Shown: positions 27,017 to 35,648 of the stretch, one piece after another
How the letters are laid out: every line of letters starts with the position of its first letter
Position numbering within the stretch: position 1 is the stretch's first letter
NCBI GenBank assembly: GCA_051877895.1
Contig: JBJEJI010000010.1
Coordinates: 1 to 64,000, forward strand
DNA: 64,000 nucleotides
Direction of reading: 5' to 3'
Source: UBA3775 sp051877895
GTDB lineage: Bacteria > Bacillota > Clostridia > Lachnospirales > Lachnospiraceae
Position numbers and translations under genes: made by a program
Notes under the pieces: model-generated
Seen by the model: only the letters and a program-made list of their open reading frames with translations
Databases searched by the model: none
What the model was told of the DNA's origin: nothing

Positions 27017-28330
27017 TTATTTTTTTGCAAATATTGCCTTAAAGGAAATCTTTTTACCTGTATAAAACAGTAATGACTTATAAACCTTGGCTGCAATCCA
27101 AAGCAACAGCATGGAACCAACTATTGTAATCAAAAGGGATACAATACCGCCCCATACGGATATGTCTCCAAGTAGCACAGCTCCCGGTGTAACCATTGCT
27201 GATGTAAACGGAATAAAGTGGTATGCCATGGATACAAAGCCTTCACCCGATATTATCGCAAACAACACAAAGAAGAAACTGATAATGAGAGGCATAACAA
27301 ACACAATCTGAACATTACTTGTGTCCTCAGGCTTGGTTACCATGCTTCCTGCAACACCTGCAATAATCAGGTAAAATACAAGACCCGCTATCATCAAAAG
27401 CACTGCCAGAATGATAGTGTCCACGCCAAATGCCATTTCACCAAACCAATCCTTAAGGTAATCCATATAAAATGAAAACTTGCTTACATAGCCTTCATAC
27501 ATGGAAGCTGCCAGTTTATCTCCGCCAAATATACCGATAAACAGGGAAACCACCCAGACAGCAAACTGTGCTATTGAAGCTGTAATTACAGCAAGTATCT
27601 TTCCGGAAACCAGACCGTAAGGCGTTACACTGACCAGAAGCTGTTCCACAAGCTTGGTGGTTTTTTCAATGCTGACTTCTGCACAAATCTGCTGGCCATA
27701 CATAAGAATCATGAAGTAAACTACCATTAAAAACACCATTACTACAATAATGGTTACAATTTCTTTTCCTGTATCGATTTCTTCGTCTCCGAAATCAGAC
27801 ACCTGATAGCTGACACCAATAAGTGCCTGTGACAGGGCCTCTTCGGAAAGTCCTGAGCTGCCGTAAACAAACATCTGGAAATAGCCGGACAGGTTCTCGC
27901 CCAAAACAACCAGATTATCTGTATCAATAGTGCTGTCTTCTGCAGTAACTATTTCAAGAATAAATCCCTCTTCAGTTTCCTTCTGAACCACCAGCACATA
28001 ATCAGAATTTGCTTCATTTTCAGTAAGATACTTTTCTGCATCAGTACAGGATTCAAAGGAAATTCCTGATATCTGTTCATCCTCAAACATAGCTGCATAT
28101 GCTGCATATTCGGGCACTCCCAGACCGGTTTCATCGCAAATGCTGACCTTTTTAATGTTAAATTCTGTTTCCTCGTCCGGTGCAGAGGTAATTACTACCA
28201 CTGCTCCCACTCCTACAATGAGAAGAAGAGCGAAAATAAATGTAATTACTTTATACTTTGAAGATTTCATCTGACTTTTCAGAGTATAGAGAAAAACCGG
28301 AACAAATCCGCTTAATTTATTTTTTTCCAC
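27017..28330 (-). CDS. ABC-2 type exporter permease (NatB-like), second copy
   Basis: 437 residues with one N-terminal helix (about 28-50), a large extracytoplasmic region (about 50-185), and about five C-terminal helices (from 186 on). This is the architecture of NatB/YhaP-type ABC-2 permeases, which export ions, peptides or drugs. The GTG start has GGAGG 5 bases upstream and follows the first permease by only 2 bases. It is the last gene of an ATPase-permease-permease operon. The substrate cannot be told from sequence. Confidence 0.85.
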   Translation of the reverse strand: MEKNKLSGFVPVFLYTLKSQMKSSKYKVITFIFALLLIVGVGAVVVITSAPDEETEFNIKKVSICDETGLGVPEYAAYAAMFEDEQISGISFESCTDAEKYLTENEANSDYVLVVQKETEEGFILEIVTAEDSTIDTDNLVVLGENLSGYFQMFVYGSSGLSEEALSQALIGVSYQVSDFGDEEIDTGKEIVTIIVVMVFLMVVYFMILMYGQQICAEVSIEKTTKLVEQLLVSVTPYGLVSGKILAVITASIAQFAVWVVSLFIGIFGGDKLAASMYEGYVSKFSFYMDYLKDWFGEMAFGVDTIILAVLLMIAGLVFYLIIAGVAGSMVTKPEDTSNVQIVFVMPLIISFFFVLFAIISGEGFVSMAYHFIPFTSAMVTPGAVLLGDISVWGGIVSLLITIVGSMLLLWIAAKVYKSLLFYTGKKISFKAIFAKK

Positions 28331-28332
28331 GG

Positions 28333-29661
28333 CTACCTCCTTCTGATGATATCAATCATCTGCTTAACACTGACAGGATTACCGTTCATAACGATAATTG
28401 TTTCATATACCATGGAGACAATCTTTAATACAATTACAGCGGTAACCACCTGCAACACCACTGCAACAACAATGGTAGCTATGGTAGCCTTGCCGATTAA
28501 TATAGCTCCCGGCAGTATCATAACAGAGGTAAACGGAAATATCATACAAAACCGGACAAAACCGTTAATTCCCACTGTCCACATCATCTCACAGGCAGCC
28601 ATAGACATAAAGAAACAAATAAGAATCAGAAATGTGTATGCCTTAATTCCCTGCTGTAAATCTTCCATTTTGCTTACGGATGCACCGAAAAGACCTGCAA
28701 GAAGTCCATAAATCAGTATTCCAATTGCAATCATCAGAATACAAATAATAATGTTGCCGGCAGAAAGATTACTGATAGCTTCTGTGGACATAAATCCTGA
28801 AAGTGCATCAATTGAAGATTTTGTACCATACATTACAGCTGCCACTTTGTTGGATACAAAAGCTGCTACGGCAATAAGTGCAATCTCACCCACTGTAACG
28901 GAAAGCATTGCAACTACCTTGCCAAGAACAAGAGCCATTGGTCTGACGGTTGTCATGAGATATTCAACAACACGGTTGGCTTTTTCTTCAACCACCTTGG
29001 AAGATACCATGCCGGATGCCATAATAACAACCATATATACCACCATCAGGAAAGCATATACAACATTATAATCCGCATCACTGATGATTTCATGTTCATC
29101 AGTTTCAAGATATTCTCCGGAGTCCATATAAGTAAAATCTACTACTTTTCCTACCATTTCCAGAGTAGCCTCATCTGCATCCAGAATCGAAACCTTATAC
29201 TTTTCAAACCACTTTGTCAGAATATATGCCATGTCCGCTACATCGTCATACTCCACTTCAGACTCCGGATCTCTGTAGAAATCAAACTGATATGTACCTG
29301 TTTCCATACTGAGGGACAGTTTCAGAACAATTTCATCAGAATGATTTTCTTCAATTTCCTTGGTGAGAGTATCAATTTTTTTACCGGTTTCCTCAAATAT
29401 AACCTTGCCATATCCTGTTTCATCCTTAAAGGCTTCACTGTAAGGAATATTTTCCATTCCGGATTCATTAATTACATATACTTTATTTACAGGACTTTCA
29501 TAGTCCTCATCGGGTTTTTTATCGCGGTTTAGTACAGGAAACACAAGCAATGCCGCCAGAACCATAATCAGGGTTGTGACCTGAAGTGATTTTGAACGAA
29601 CCGCCTGCATAAAAGTAAAACTGAAGACCTGCGTAAACCCTCTGTACTCAGACTTCTTCAT
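28333..29661 (-). CDS. ABC-2 type exporter permease (NatB-like), first copy
   Basis: 442 residues with the same plan as its neighbour: an N-terminal helix (about 25-42), an external loop of about 160 residues, then a C-terminal bundle of 5-6 helices containing EEKANRVVEYLMTTVRP, the coupling-helix signature of ABC-2 exporters. The related motif in the downstream permease is EKTTKLVEQLLVSVTP. The ATG (29661) overlaps the ATPase gene by 14 bases, so translation is coupled. The two permeases probably form a heterodimer. Confidence 0.86.
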   Translation of the reverse strand: MKKSEYRGFTQVFSFTFMQAVRSKSLQVTTLIMVLAALLVFPVLNRDKKPDEDYESPVNKVYVINESGMENIPYSEAFKDETGYGKVIFEETGKKIDTLTKEIEENHSDEIVLKLSLSMETGTYQFDFYRDPESEVEYDDVADMAYILTKWFEKYKVSILDADEATLEMVGKVVDFTYMDSGEYLETDEHEIISDADYNVVYAFLMVVYMVVIMASGMVSSKVVEEKANRVVEYLMTTVRPMALVLGKVVAMLSVTVGEIALIAVAAFVSNKVAAVMYGTKSSIDALSGFMSTEAISNLSAGNIIICILMIAIGILIYGLLAGLFGASVSKMEDLQQGIKAYTFLILICFFMSMAACEMMWTVGINGFVRFCMIFPFTSVMILPGAILIGKATIATIVVAVVLQVVTAVIVLKIVSMVYETIIVMNGNPVSVKQMIDIIRRR

Positions 29662-30586
29662 TTACTTCCCCTACCTTTTCTACGAATATCTCATGGAGTG
29701 ACGGCTCTGTTAATTCAAATTTAACAAGAGGAACATCATCTTTTACAAGCTTATCAAGCAGTTCCTTTGCCTGTGCCTCACTATCCAGTCTTACTTTGAT
29801 TTCAGAAGGAGTTTTTTCCACAACCTTTAATGACATGGCTTCAATATAAGGCATAATATCTGCATCTGCCTTCAGAAGAAGGTTTACACGTCCGTAGCTT
29901 TTCTTTATTTCATTCAGATTACCGCTAAGTACTGTCTTGCCTCTGTTAAGAATAGTAAGATCTGAACAAAATTCTTCAATGGTTGACATCTGATGAGAAG
30001 ACATAATAATATATTTATCTTTTTCAGCTTCTTCGCGGATAATATCCCTGAACAAATCTGTATTTACCGGATCAAGACCGCTTAAAGGCTCATCCAGCAC
30101 AATCAACTCCGGATCAGAGATGAGGGTTGCCATTAACTGAACCTTCTGCTGATTTCCTTTGCTGAGCTGCTCTGCTTTAAAAGGCTTTGGTTTTTTCTTG
30201 CCTACTGTCTGAGGATAAAAATACTCTGTCAGTTTCAGGCGTTCTGCCCAATACTTGATTCTTTTTACTGCCTCTTTTTTTGGAACCTTTTTCAGGCTGG
30301 CAAAATAAAGCATCTGATCCATTAATGTAATTTTAGGATACAGACCTCTTTCCTCTGCCAGGTAGCCGATATTAACCTTTGTGGTAGTAAGCGGCTCTCC
30401 GTTAAAAGTGACACTTCCCCCGTCACTTGCCAGCATACCGAGAATAATTCTTATGGATGTAGTCTTTCCTGCACCATTTGTTCCAAGAAGTGCATAGACC
30501 CCCGGTTTATCCATCGTAAATGAAAGTCCGTCAACAACTGTCTTGTCGCCATATTTTTTGACAAGCTCTTTAACCTCTAATCCCAT
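29648..30586 (-). CDS. ABC exporter ATP-binding protein (NatA-like)
   Basis: 312 residues from the ATG at 30586, chosen because GAGG lies 6 bases upstream; the GTG at 30598 is part of that site. Walker A is LLGTNGAGKTTSIRI (about 33-47), the signature is LSKGNQQKVQ (about 139-148), and Walker B is LIVLDEPLSGLDPVN (about 158-172), followed by a C-terminal regulatory region (about 215-312) typical of DrrA/NatA subunits. It energises the two permeases encoded downstream. Confidence 0.92.
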   Translation of the reverse strand: MGLEVKELVKKYGDKTVVDGLSFTMDKPGVYALLGTNGAGKTTSIRIILGMLASDGGSVTFNGEPLTTTKVNIGYLAEERGLYPKITLMDQMLYFASLKKVPKKEAVKRIKYWAERLKLTEYFYPQTVGKKKPKPFKAEQLSKGNQQKVQLMATLISDPELIVLDEPLSGLDPVNTDLFRDIIREEAEKDKYIIMSSHQMSTIEEFCSDLTILNRGKTVLSGNLNEIKKSYGRVNLLLKADADIMPYIEAMSLKVVEKTPSEIKVRLDSEAQAKELLDKLVKDDVPLVKFELTEPSLHEIFVEKVGEVNEEV

Positions 30587-30648
30587 CTTTTTCCTCACTT
30601 TCTCCGGTTCGCATTATAATCATGGAATTTCCCGGATTCTCTTCTCAG

Positions 30649-30677
30649 ATTGTAGCATCATATATAAAACCACACAA
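30649..30677 (-). promoter_or_regulatory. Promoter of the ABC-2 export operon
   Basis: Minus-strand TTGTGT (30672-30677), 17-bp spacer, TACAAT (30649-30654). It is about 60 bases upstream of the ATPase start. Confidence 0.6.
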
Positions 30678-30840
30678 AATACTTATACCACGTTATTAGA
30701 TTTAAATCAATATTTTTTGACAGAAAGTGTTTTCTATTACATTGCCTCAGAATACTAAGGATGATATAATGTTTGAGAACGCACTCGCGAACGAGGAAAA
30801 CCGAAGGTTTTTCGAGTTTTGCCTTCGCAGAACACGTATA

Positions 30841-30849
30841 TGATATAAT
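30841..30849 (+). promoter_or_regulatory. Extended -10 promoter of sfsA
   Basis: TGaTATAAT at 30841-30849, 43 bases before the sfsA ATG; a TTGCCT at 30819-30824 is a weak -35 at 19 bp. Just upstream an AAAACC-gaa-GGTTTT hairpin (about 30797-30811) is present without an assigned role. Confidence 0.6.
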
Positions 30850-30891
30850 ATACAGCAACAGTCAGAAAACAAATTCTAAATGGGGAATTTT

Positions 30892-31587
30892 ATGAAATAT
30901 CAAAAGGTGATAAAAGGCCGGTTTGTAAGCCGTCCCAACAGATTCATTGCCAAAGTTGAAATTGATGGTGTGGAAGAAACCGTACATGTAAAAAATACCG
31001 GACGATGCAGGGAACTGCTCATTCCCGGCTGTACGGTATTTCTTTCCGTTTCCGACAATCCTGCCAGAAAAACCCGATGTGATTTAGTTGCGGTTTTAAA
31101 AGAACGTACAGGACAGTCTCCGCTGCTTATTAATATGGATTCCCAGATTCCCAACGATGCCACATATGAATGGTTAAAAAAAGGAATTCTGTTTTCTCCC
31201 GGTGCCGAAGTCCGGCGCGAGGTAACCTATGGAAATTCCCGCTTTGATTTCTATATTGAGGATGGAAACCGCAGAATTTTTATGGAGGTCAAAGGAGTAA
31301 CCCTTGAAAATAACGGAGAAGTTCTGTTTCCGGATGCTCCTACAGAGCGGGGCGTTAAGCATCTGAATGAACTGATTTCCTGTATCAAAGACGGTTATCA
31401 GGCTTATCTTTTATTTGTGATACAAATGCAGGGTGTACACATTTTCCGCCCAAATGATAAAATGCATGAAGAATTTGGAAATGCACTGCGCAGAGCCCAC
31501 AAGGCCGGCGTTCAAATTCTTGCAATGGATTGTGAGGTTACTGCGGACAGTATATCGCTTCACGAAGCGGTTGAGGTTGCCCTGTAA
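30892..31587 (+). CDS. sfsA: SfsA family protein (sugar fermentation stimulation)
   Basis: 231 residues from the ATG at 30892 (GGGGAA 4 bases upstream). The N-terminal OB-like domain has GRFVSRPNRFIAKVEIDG and HVKNTGRCRELLIPGC (about 8-50). The C-terminal nuclease-like domain has the conserved RFDFYIED, FMEVKGVTLE and FPDAPTERGVKHL strings (about 118-155), with acidic residues in a restriction-endonuclease-like arrangement. SfsA was named for effects on maltose genes in E. coli; its biochemical role is unsettled, with nucleic acid binding likely. A single-gene transcription unit. Confidence 0.93.
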   Translation: MKYQKVIKGRFVSRPNRFIAKVEIDGVEETVHVKNTGRCRELLIPGCTVFLSVSDNPARKTRCDLVAVLKERTGQSPLLINMDSQIPNDATYEWLKKGILFSPGAEVRREVTYGNSRFDFYIEDGNRRIFMEVKGVTLENNGEVLFPDAPTERGVKHLNELISCIKDGYQAYLLFVIQMQGVHIFRPNDKMHEEFGNALRRAHKAGVQILAMDCEVTADSISLHEAVEVAL

Positions 31588-31659
31588 ACCGGTTACCGAC
31601 ACTTCGGTTCAAAATAAACATCCACTACCACATACTCTGAAATTGCTCCCTGGTTAATT

Positions 31660-32544
31660 CTATGATTGTTTTTCTTTTTTTCTCATTCTGACCAGCAGCA
31701 CCACCGATATTATACCAAGGAGAATCTGCGGAATGGAATACACAAGCAGATAAACGGTTGACTGTGCCATAGCTCCTTCCAGCTTACCATAATCCATACA
31801 CATGCCCAGTATTGATGCACCGGAATTGTTAATGGCATGGGCAAAAACCGCCGGCCACACGGAGCCTGTTTTTTCTACCAGAAGCTGTAAAAATGCGCCC
31901 ATGGCCAGACAGCTCAATGTAAATACAAGAAAGCCTGTATAAGGTGCTCCTTTATAACCAAGTCCAAAGCTGTGTCCCTTTACGATGGAAGGGAAGTGCC
32001 ACACCGACCAGATAATATTGCCTGCAACCAGGGCTCCTACTGTTCCAATCAATCCTTCAAGCTTTGGAAACAAATAGCTTCTCCAGCCTATTTCTTCCCC
32101 CAGTGCGCCTACGGAAAATAAAATTCCGCTGATAATACCGGAAACGGGAATCAATGCCAGCGCAGCTCCCGATATTCCCATACTGTCCAAAAAAGATTTT
32201 TGAAAGGTCTGAGGCTGAATTAAATATACCAGCAGGTATCCAAGCTCCATATATAACAGGGTTCCTAAAATAGAAACAAGAAACCATATCCATTTTCTGT
32301 TTTTCAGACTGATTCCCAGTTTAAGGGAATTTTTTCCGGCTACGCCTGTTTGCTCCTTGGTCAGTTTTATGGTACATAATACTCCAATGGATGGGCAAAG
32401 CATACTGAACGTCAGAATTGCATCACACACAGAGCTTCCGTACACTCCTCCCTTTGCAAAATAAAAAAACATGATTCCCCAGACTATACCGAATGTAATC
32501 AGAAGGAAAAGAAGCAGTCGTTTTATCTCTGTTTTTTTAGTCAT
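31660..32544 (-). CDS. CPBP family intramembrane metalloprotease (CAAX protease/Abi)
   Basis: 294 residues with about eight hydrophobic segments. The catalytic motifs are EEIGWRSYLFPKL (about 156-168), WHFPSIV (about 193-199) and the later HAINNSGA (about 243-250), which supply the Glu and His zinc ligands of the Rce1/CPBP family. The ATG at 32544 has AGGAG 7 bases upstream and overlaps the permease gene before it, so it belongs to the GntR-controlled ABC operon. In Gram-positive bacteria such proteases often serve in peptide maturation or self-immunity, but the substrate here is unknown. Confidence 0.88.
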   Translation of the reverse strand: MTKKTEIKRLLLFLLITFGIVWGIMFFYFAKGGVYGSSVCDAILTFSMLCPSIGVLCTIKLTKEQTGVAGKNSLKLGISLKNRKWIWFLVSILGTLLYMELGYLLVYLIQPQTFQKSFLDSMGISGAALALIPVSGIISGILFSVGALGEEIGWRSYLFPKLEGLIGTVGALVAGNIIWSVWHFPSIVKGHSFGLGYKGAPYTGFLVFTLSCLAMGAFLQLLVEKTGSVWPAVFAHAINNSGASILGMCMDYGKLEGAMAQSTVYLLVYSIPQILLGIISVVLLVRMRKKEKQS

Positions 32545-33268
32545 CTTCCCACTCCTTTCTTCCAAATAACCGACAGGACAATCTGTAGGATAAGAAATAA
32601 ATTCCACCTGCCAGAACCGGAAATAAAATCTGAAGCACCAGCAGCACAATGTAATGCTCTTGCAGATAAGTTATCAGCGAAATAAAATCAATTCTGTCTA
32701 AAATCGTCAGGTCTCCGAACAGCATAAAAACGATTCCCAGAAAAAACAGCCCCAGCACAATTGAGGTTTTTGCCATAAGTCCTCTTTTGGTTCCCATAGC
32801 AAGGAAAAACGGAAGTTCTATAGAGGAAATAATCAGAAAAAAGCCAATCAGAACCGGAAAAAGCGATTGTATGCCGTTTACCATTTTAAGAGCTTCCGGA
32901 TAAACCATTCCGGCTTTGCAGAGCATAATTTCAATGCATATAAAAGATGTAACCACATAGTACATCAGAAGAAGCATAATATACTTCTCTGCTACATAGC
33001 CTTTTCTGCTTATGGGCAGACTTAAATAATACTGTTTCTGCTTTCTTCCATCATCGGCTTTAATAATTGCGGTTTCCAGATTAAATAAAATAATCCCCGG
33101 CATAACCACAGCAAACAACAACAATAATGCAGCTATGGATATATCAACGCTTTCCCCATCTGTTACAAATACTCTTAAAGCACATAAAACCTGCAGATGC
33201 ACCACGCAGATCAGGACATAAATCCTGCCTTTTACCGCAATAAAATCCTTATACAATAATCCTGCCAT
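32537..33268 (-). CDS. ABC-2 type permease, second membrane subunit of the GntR operon
   Basis: 243 residues starting MAGLLYKDF (a common opening of ABC-2 subunits) with six predicted helices and a short amphipathic coupling segment. It lacks the large external domain of the NatB-type permeases at 27017-29661. The ribosome site is modest (GGAGG 12 bases upstream). The 3' end overlaps the CPBP gene by 8 bases. Confidence 0.78.
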   Translation of the reverse strand: MAGLLYKDFIAVKGRIYVLICVVHLQVLCALRVFVTDGESVDISIAALLLLFAVVMPGIILFNLETAIIKADDGRKQKQYYLSLPISRKGYVAEKYIMLLLMYYVVTSFICIEIMLCKAGMVYPEALKMVNGIQSLFPVLIGFFLIISSIELPFFLAMGTKRGLMAKTSIVLGLFFLGIVFMLFGDLTILDRIDFISLITYLQEHYIVLLVLQILFPVLAGGIYFLSYRLSCRLFGRKEWEDD

Positions 33269-33319
33269 TTCTTACCCAATCCTCCGTATACCGCCTTTTT
33301 TAGATTTCCTGAACCATAA

Positions 33320-34093
33320 CTAAATTTTTCTGCCTTTTTTTCTGTTCATAACCGCCAGTGAACCTAAGTAACTCAGTCCCAGAAATACCAGTCCTGCCAA
33401 AAGACAAAAAATTCCGTAGGACTCAATAAAGTTCTTCCCTTTTTTAAGGATTGCACTTTCCATAATTTGATTCAACTGTCCATCACCAATGGACATTATT
33501 TTCACTGAAAAGATAATGTACGCAATAACTGCCACCGCAATAAAAGGAAGGCACTGGATTAAATCCGTATGATTTGAACCGATTACATATATAAGAAAAA
33601 GCACAACGCCCATATACACAATCAGCACTGCAGCAATAAAGGACAAAACTGACAGAAGTCCTGCAAACCCAAATGTATCGGTTGCCAGAGAAATAAAAAA
33701 TGCAGCAATAACCGAACCCAGAAAGCTTACTCCTGCAAATATCAGGCAGGAAATATATCTTGCCCCCACTATACCGGAATATTTTACCGGCATGGTAAAC
33801 AGAAACTTTGAAAAATCTGCTCTATTGTCTTCTTTAAAGCAGTCTGTTACATTTGCGATAAATGCCATAGGCACAGCCAGGCATGCCCAGATTGCAAGCT
33901 GATATACTTTAAAAAAGTTTTCCCTGCTCATGTCCCCTGATTTGTCCAGACTATCAATGGCCTTTGCAATGTTTCCATACTTTGTACTCAGGACAAAAAG
34001 AACGGAAATAACAATGATTCCCAGTGTTACTGCCGCAAACAGCTTAATGCTTTTTTTCAGGCAGTATAAATCTTTTCTGACTAATCCCTTCAT
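33320..34093 (-). CDS. ABC-2 type permease, first membrane subunit of the GntR operon
   Basis: 257 residues from the ATG at 34093 (GGAGG 4 bases upstream) beginning MKGLVRKDLYCLKKSI, with six predicted transmembrane helices and a polar segment containing DCFKEDNRADFSKFLFTMPV, the coupling region to the ATPase. It probably pairs with the related subunit encoded next. Substrate unknown; YtrA-type operons in Bacillus respond to cell-wall antibiotics. Confidence 0.8.
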   Translation of the reverse strand: MKGLVRKDLYCLKKSIKLFAAVTLGIIVISVLFVLSTKYGNIAKAIDSLDKSGDMSRENFFKVYQLAIWACLAVPMAFIANVTDCFKEDNRADFSKFLFTMPVKYSGIVGARYISCLIFAGVSFLGSVIAAFFISLATDTFGFAGLLSVLSFIAAVLIVYMGVVLFLIYVIGSNHTDLIQCLPFIAVAVIAYIIFSVKIMSIGDGQLNQIMESAILKKGKNFIESYGIFCLLAGLVFLGLSYLGSLAVMNRKKGRKI

Positions 34094-34139
34094 TTTTCCT
34101 CCATTATCCCGCAACCCGTCAAAACAAGCCGCAACCTGT

Positions 34140-35048
34140 TTATTCTTTCTCTGTATTTTCAGCCTGTATAGCTTCTCCTGAGCTGCGGCTTACATAGAAA
34201 ATCATGATTTCTTCAAGAGAAGGCTGTTCCATTGTCATATCAGTATATTTTCTCATACATTCCTCCTTGTCTGTCACCAATACCTCGGTACAAAACGAAG
34301 AAGGTCTTTTTGCCACAATATATTTCTGATCAATGCATTCCACTTCATGCTTCCTGCATTTTAAAAGACCATGGTTTTCCAGAATCTCATCTTTATTGCC
34401 CTGGAGAATAATCCTGCCCTTATTAATAAAAATAACGTTATCTGCAATTCTTTCCAAATCTCCGGTAATATGGGAAGAAAGAAGTATGGAATGGTTTTCC
34501 TCCATAACATATTCCTGAAAAATCTGGAGCATTTCATTTCGCACAATCGGGTCCAGACCGCTGGTAGGTTCATCCATTACAAGAAACTCTGCATCATGGG
34601 ACAGTGCAACTGCTATCTGAAGCTTCATCCTCATTCCTCTGGAAAACTTCCCACATTTTTTCCCTGCCGGCAGTCCAAATCGTTTCAGAAAATTAAAAAA
34701 TTTCTCTGAATTCCAACCCGAATATACATTTTTCATAATCGTATTGATTTCCTTTGGCGTCAGGAAGTCATGAAAACCCATTTCATCAAAAACCACACCT
34801 ATTTTTTCTTTAATCTCTATGGCATCTTTGTCCATGGTTTTGCCAAAAACCTTTATGTCTCCCGAATCCTTTTTAATAATATCCAGTATTAACTGAATTG
34901 TAGTTGTTTTTCCGGCTCCGTTCTGACCAATAAATCCGCAGATACATCCTTTCGGTACCGTAATACTGACATTATCCAGTTTGAAATCACCGTAATCCTT
35001 TGTTACATTTTTCAGCTCAAGTACATTGTTTGTTGTTTCACCGTTCAT
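34140..35048 (-). CDS. ABC transporter ATP-binding protein of the GntR operon
   Basis: 302 residues starting MNGETTNNVLELKN at 35048, with GGGGAGG 6 bases upstream and the start overlapping the end of the GntR gene. Walker A is GFIGQNGAGKTTTIQ (about 38-52), the signature is FSRGMRMKLQ (about 135-144), and Walker B is FLVMDEPTSGLDPIV (about 154-168). The C-terminal ~90 residues form the accessory domain of YtrB/YxlF-type exporters. It powers the two small permeases encoded downstream. Confidence 0.91.
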   Translation of the reverse strand: MNGETTNNVLELKNVTKDYGDFKLDNVSITVPKGCICGFIGQNGAGKTTTIQLILDIIKKDSGDIKVFGKTMDKDAIEIKEKIGVVFDEMGFHDFLTPKEINTIMKNVYSGWNSEKFFNFLKRFGLPAGKKCGKFSRGMRMKLQIAVALSHDAEFLVMDEPTSGLDPIVRNEMLQIFQEYVMEENHSILLSSHITGDLERIADNVIFINKGRIILQGNKDEILENHGLLKCRKHEVECIDQKYIVAKRPSSFCTEVLVTDKEECMRKYTDMTMEQPSLEEIMIFYVSRSSGEAIQAENTEKE

Positions 35049-35457
35049 TTCTGTCCTCCCCTTTTTGGTAATTGCCCGCAACAACTCTTTCCTCATATAG
35101 CAGTTTTAATATTTCTGTCAGTTCCTCATAGGACAGCTTTGCCAACTCCGCCTTTTTCAGGACTTCATCAAAAAGAGTTTCTATTTCATAAATAATGGTT
35201 TCTTTAACAATCGTATGATTAATTGCCTTAACAAAGCTGCCTCTTCCGGTAAAGGTTTCTATATATCCTTCTCTCTCAAGTTCCTCATAAGCACGTTTTG
35301 TTGTAATAATGCTGATTCTCAATTCCTTGGCCAGCAGTCTCATAGAAGGCAGGGCGTCTCCTTCCTGAAGTACCCCACTCATAATCATCATTTTAATTTG
35401 TTCCTCTATTTGTTCATAAATAGGATTGTCCGAATTATTTGAAATAATAATATCCAT
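35038..35457 (-). CDS. GntR family regulator, YtrA subfamily
   Basis: 139 residues: an N-terminal winged helix with NPIYEQIEEQIKMMI (about 12-26), LPSMRLLAKELRIS and TTKRAYEELEREGYIET (about 40-68), then only a short helical tail (about 85-135). That short tail defines YtrA-type GntR regulators, which act as dimeric repressors of adjacent ABC operons. It is the first gene of its operon and the palindrome at 35476-35498 overlaps its own -10, so autoregulation is expected. A GGGGG ribosome site lies 7 bases before the ATG. Confidence 0.9.
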   Translation of the reverse strand: MDIIISNNSDNPIYEQIEEQIKMMIMSGVLQEGDALPSMRLLAKELRISIITTKRAYEELEREGYIETFTGRGSFVKAINHTIVKETIIYEIETLFDEVLKKAELAKLSYEELTEILKLLYEERVVAGNYQKGEDRNER

Positions 35458-35475
35458 CCAAGACCCCCAACAATA

Positions 35476-35516
35476 TTGTGTATATACAATATATACAATT
35501 CTTTATGGTATGTCAA
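35476..35516 (-). promoter_or_regulatory. Promoter and YtrA-type operator of the GntR/ABC operon
   Basis: Minus-strand TTGACA (35511-35516), exact 17-bp spacer, TATATT (35488-35493). A 23-bp imperfect palindrome at 35476-35498, with ends TTGT and ACAA and inner TATATA/TATATA, covers the -10 element. About 9 of 11 half-site positions are symmetric, resembling known YtrA boxes (GTGTA..TACAC class). Confidence 0.78.
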
Positions 35517-35575
35517 TAGGAAATTTCGTTTTTTACCAAAGAACAAGAAGTGACCCCAAAATGGCAAAAGTGGTC

Positions 35576-35623
35576 AAAAAAAGAGTCTATGCAACCGGAA
35601 CATAATCCGGCTACATAGACTCT
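35576..35623 (-). terminator. Terminator of the surface protein gene
   Basis: AGAGTCTATG/CATAGACTCT outer stem with inner CCGGA/TCCGG stem, followed on the minus strand by seven T. It lies 25 bases after the stop at 35649. Confidence 0.92.
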
Positions 35624-35648
35624 GATATATCTGCTCTACTACATCCGA

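Noticed and set aside
30658..30858. Small minus-strand frame between the ABC operon and sfsA
   Set aside because: AT-rich intergenic sequence overlapping the promoter of the ABC operon; no ribosome site.
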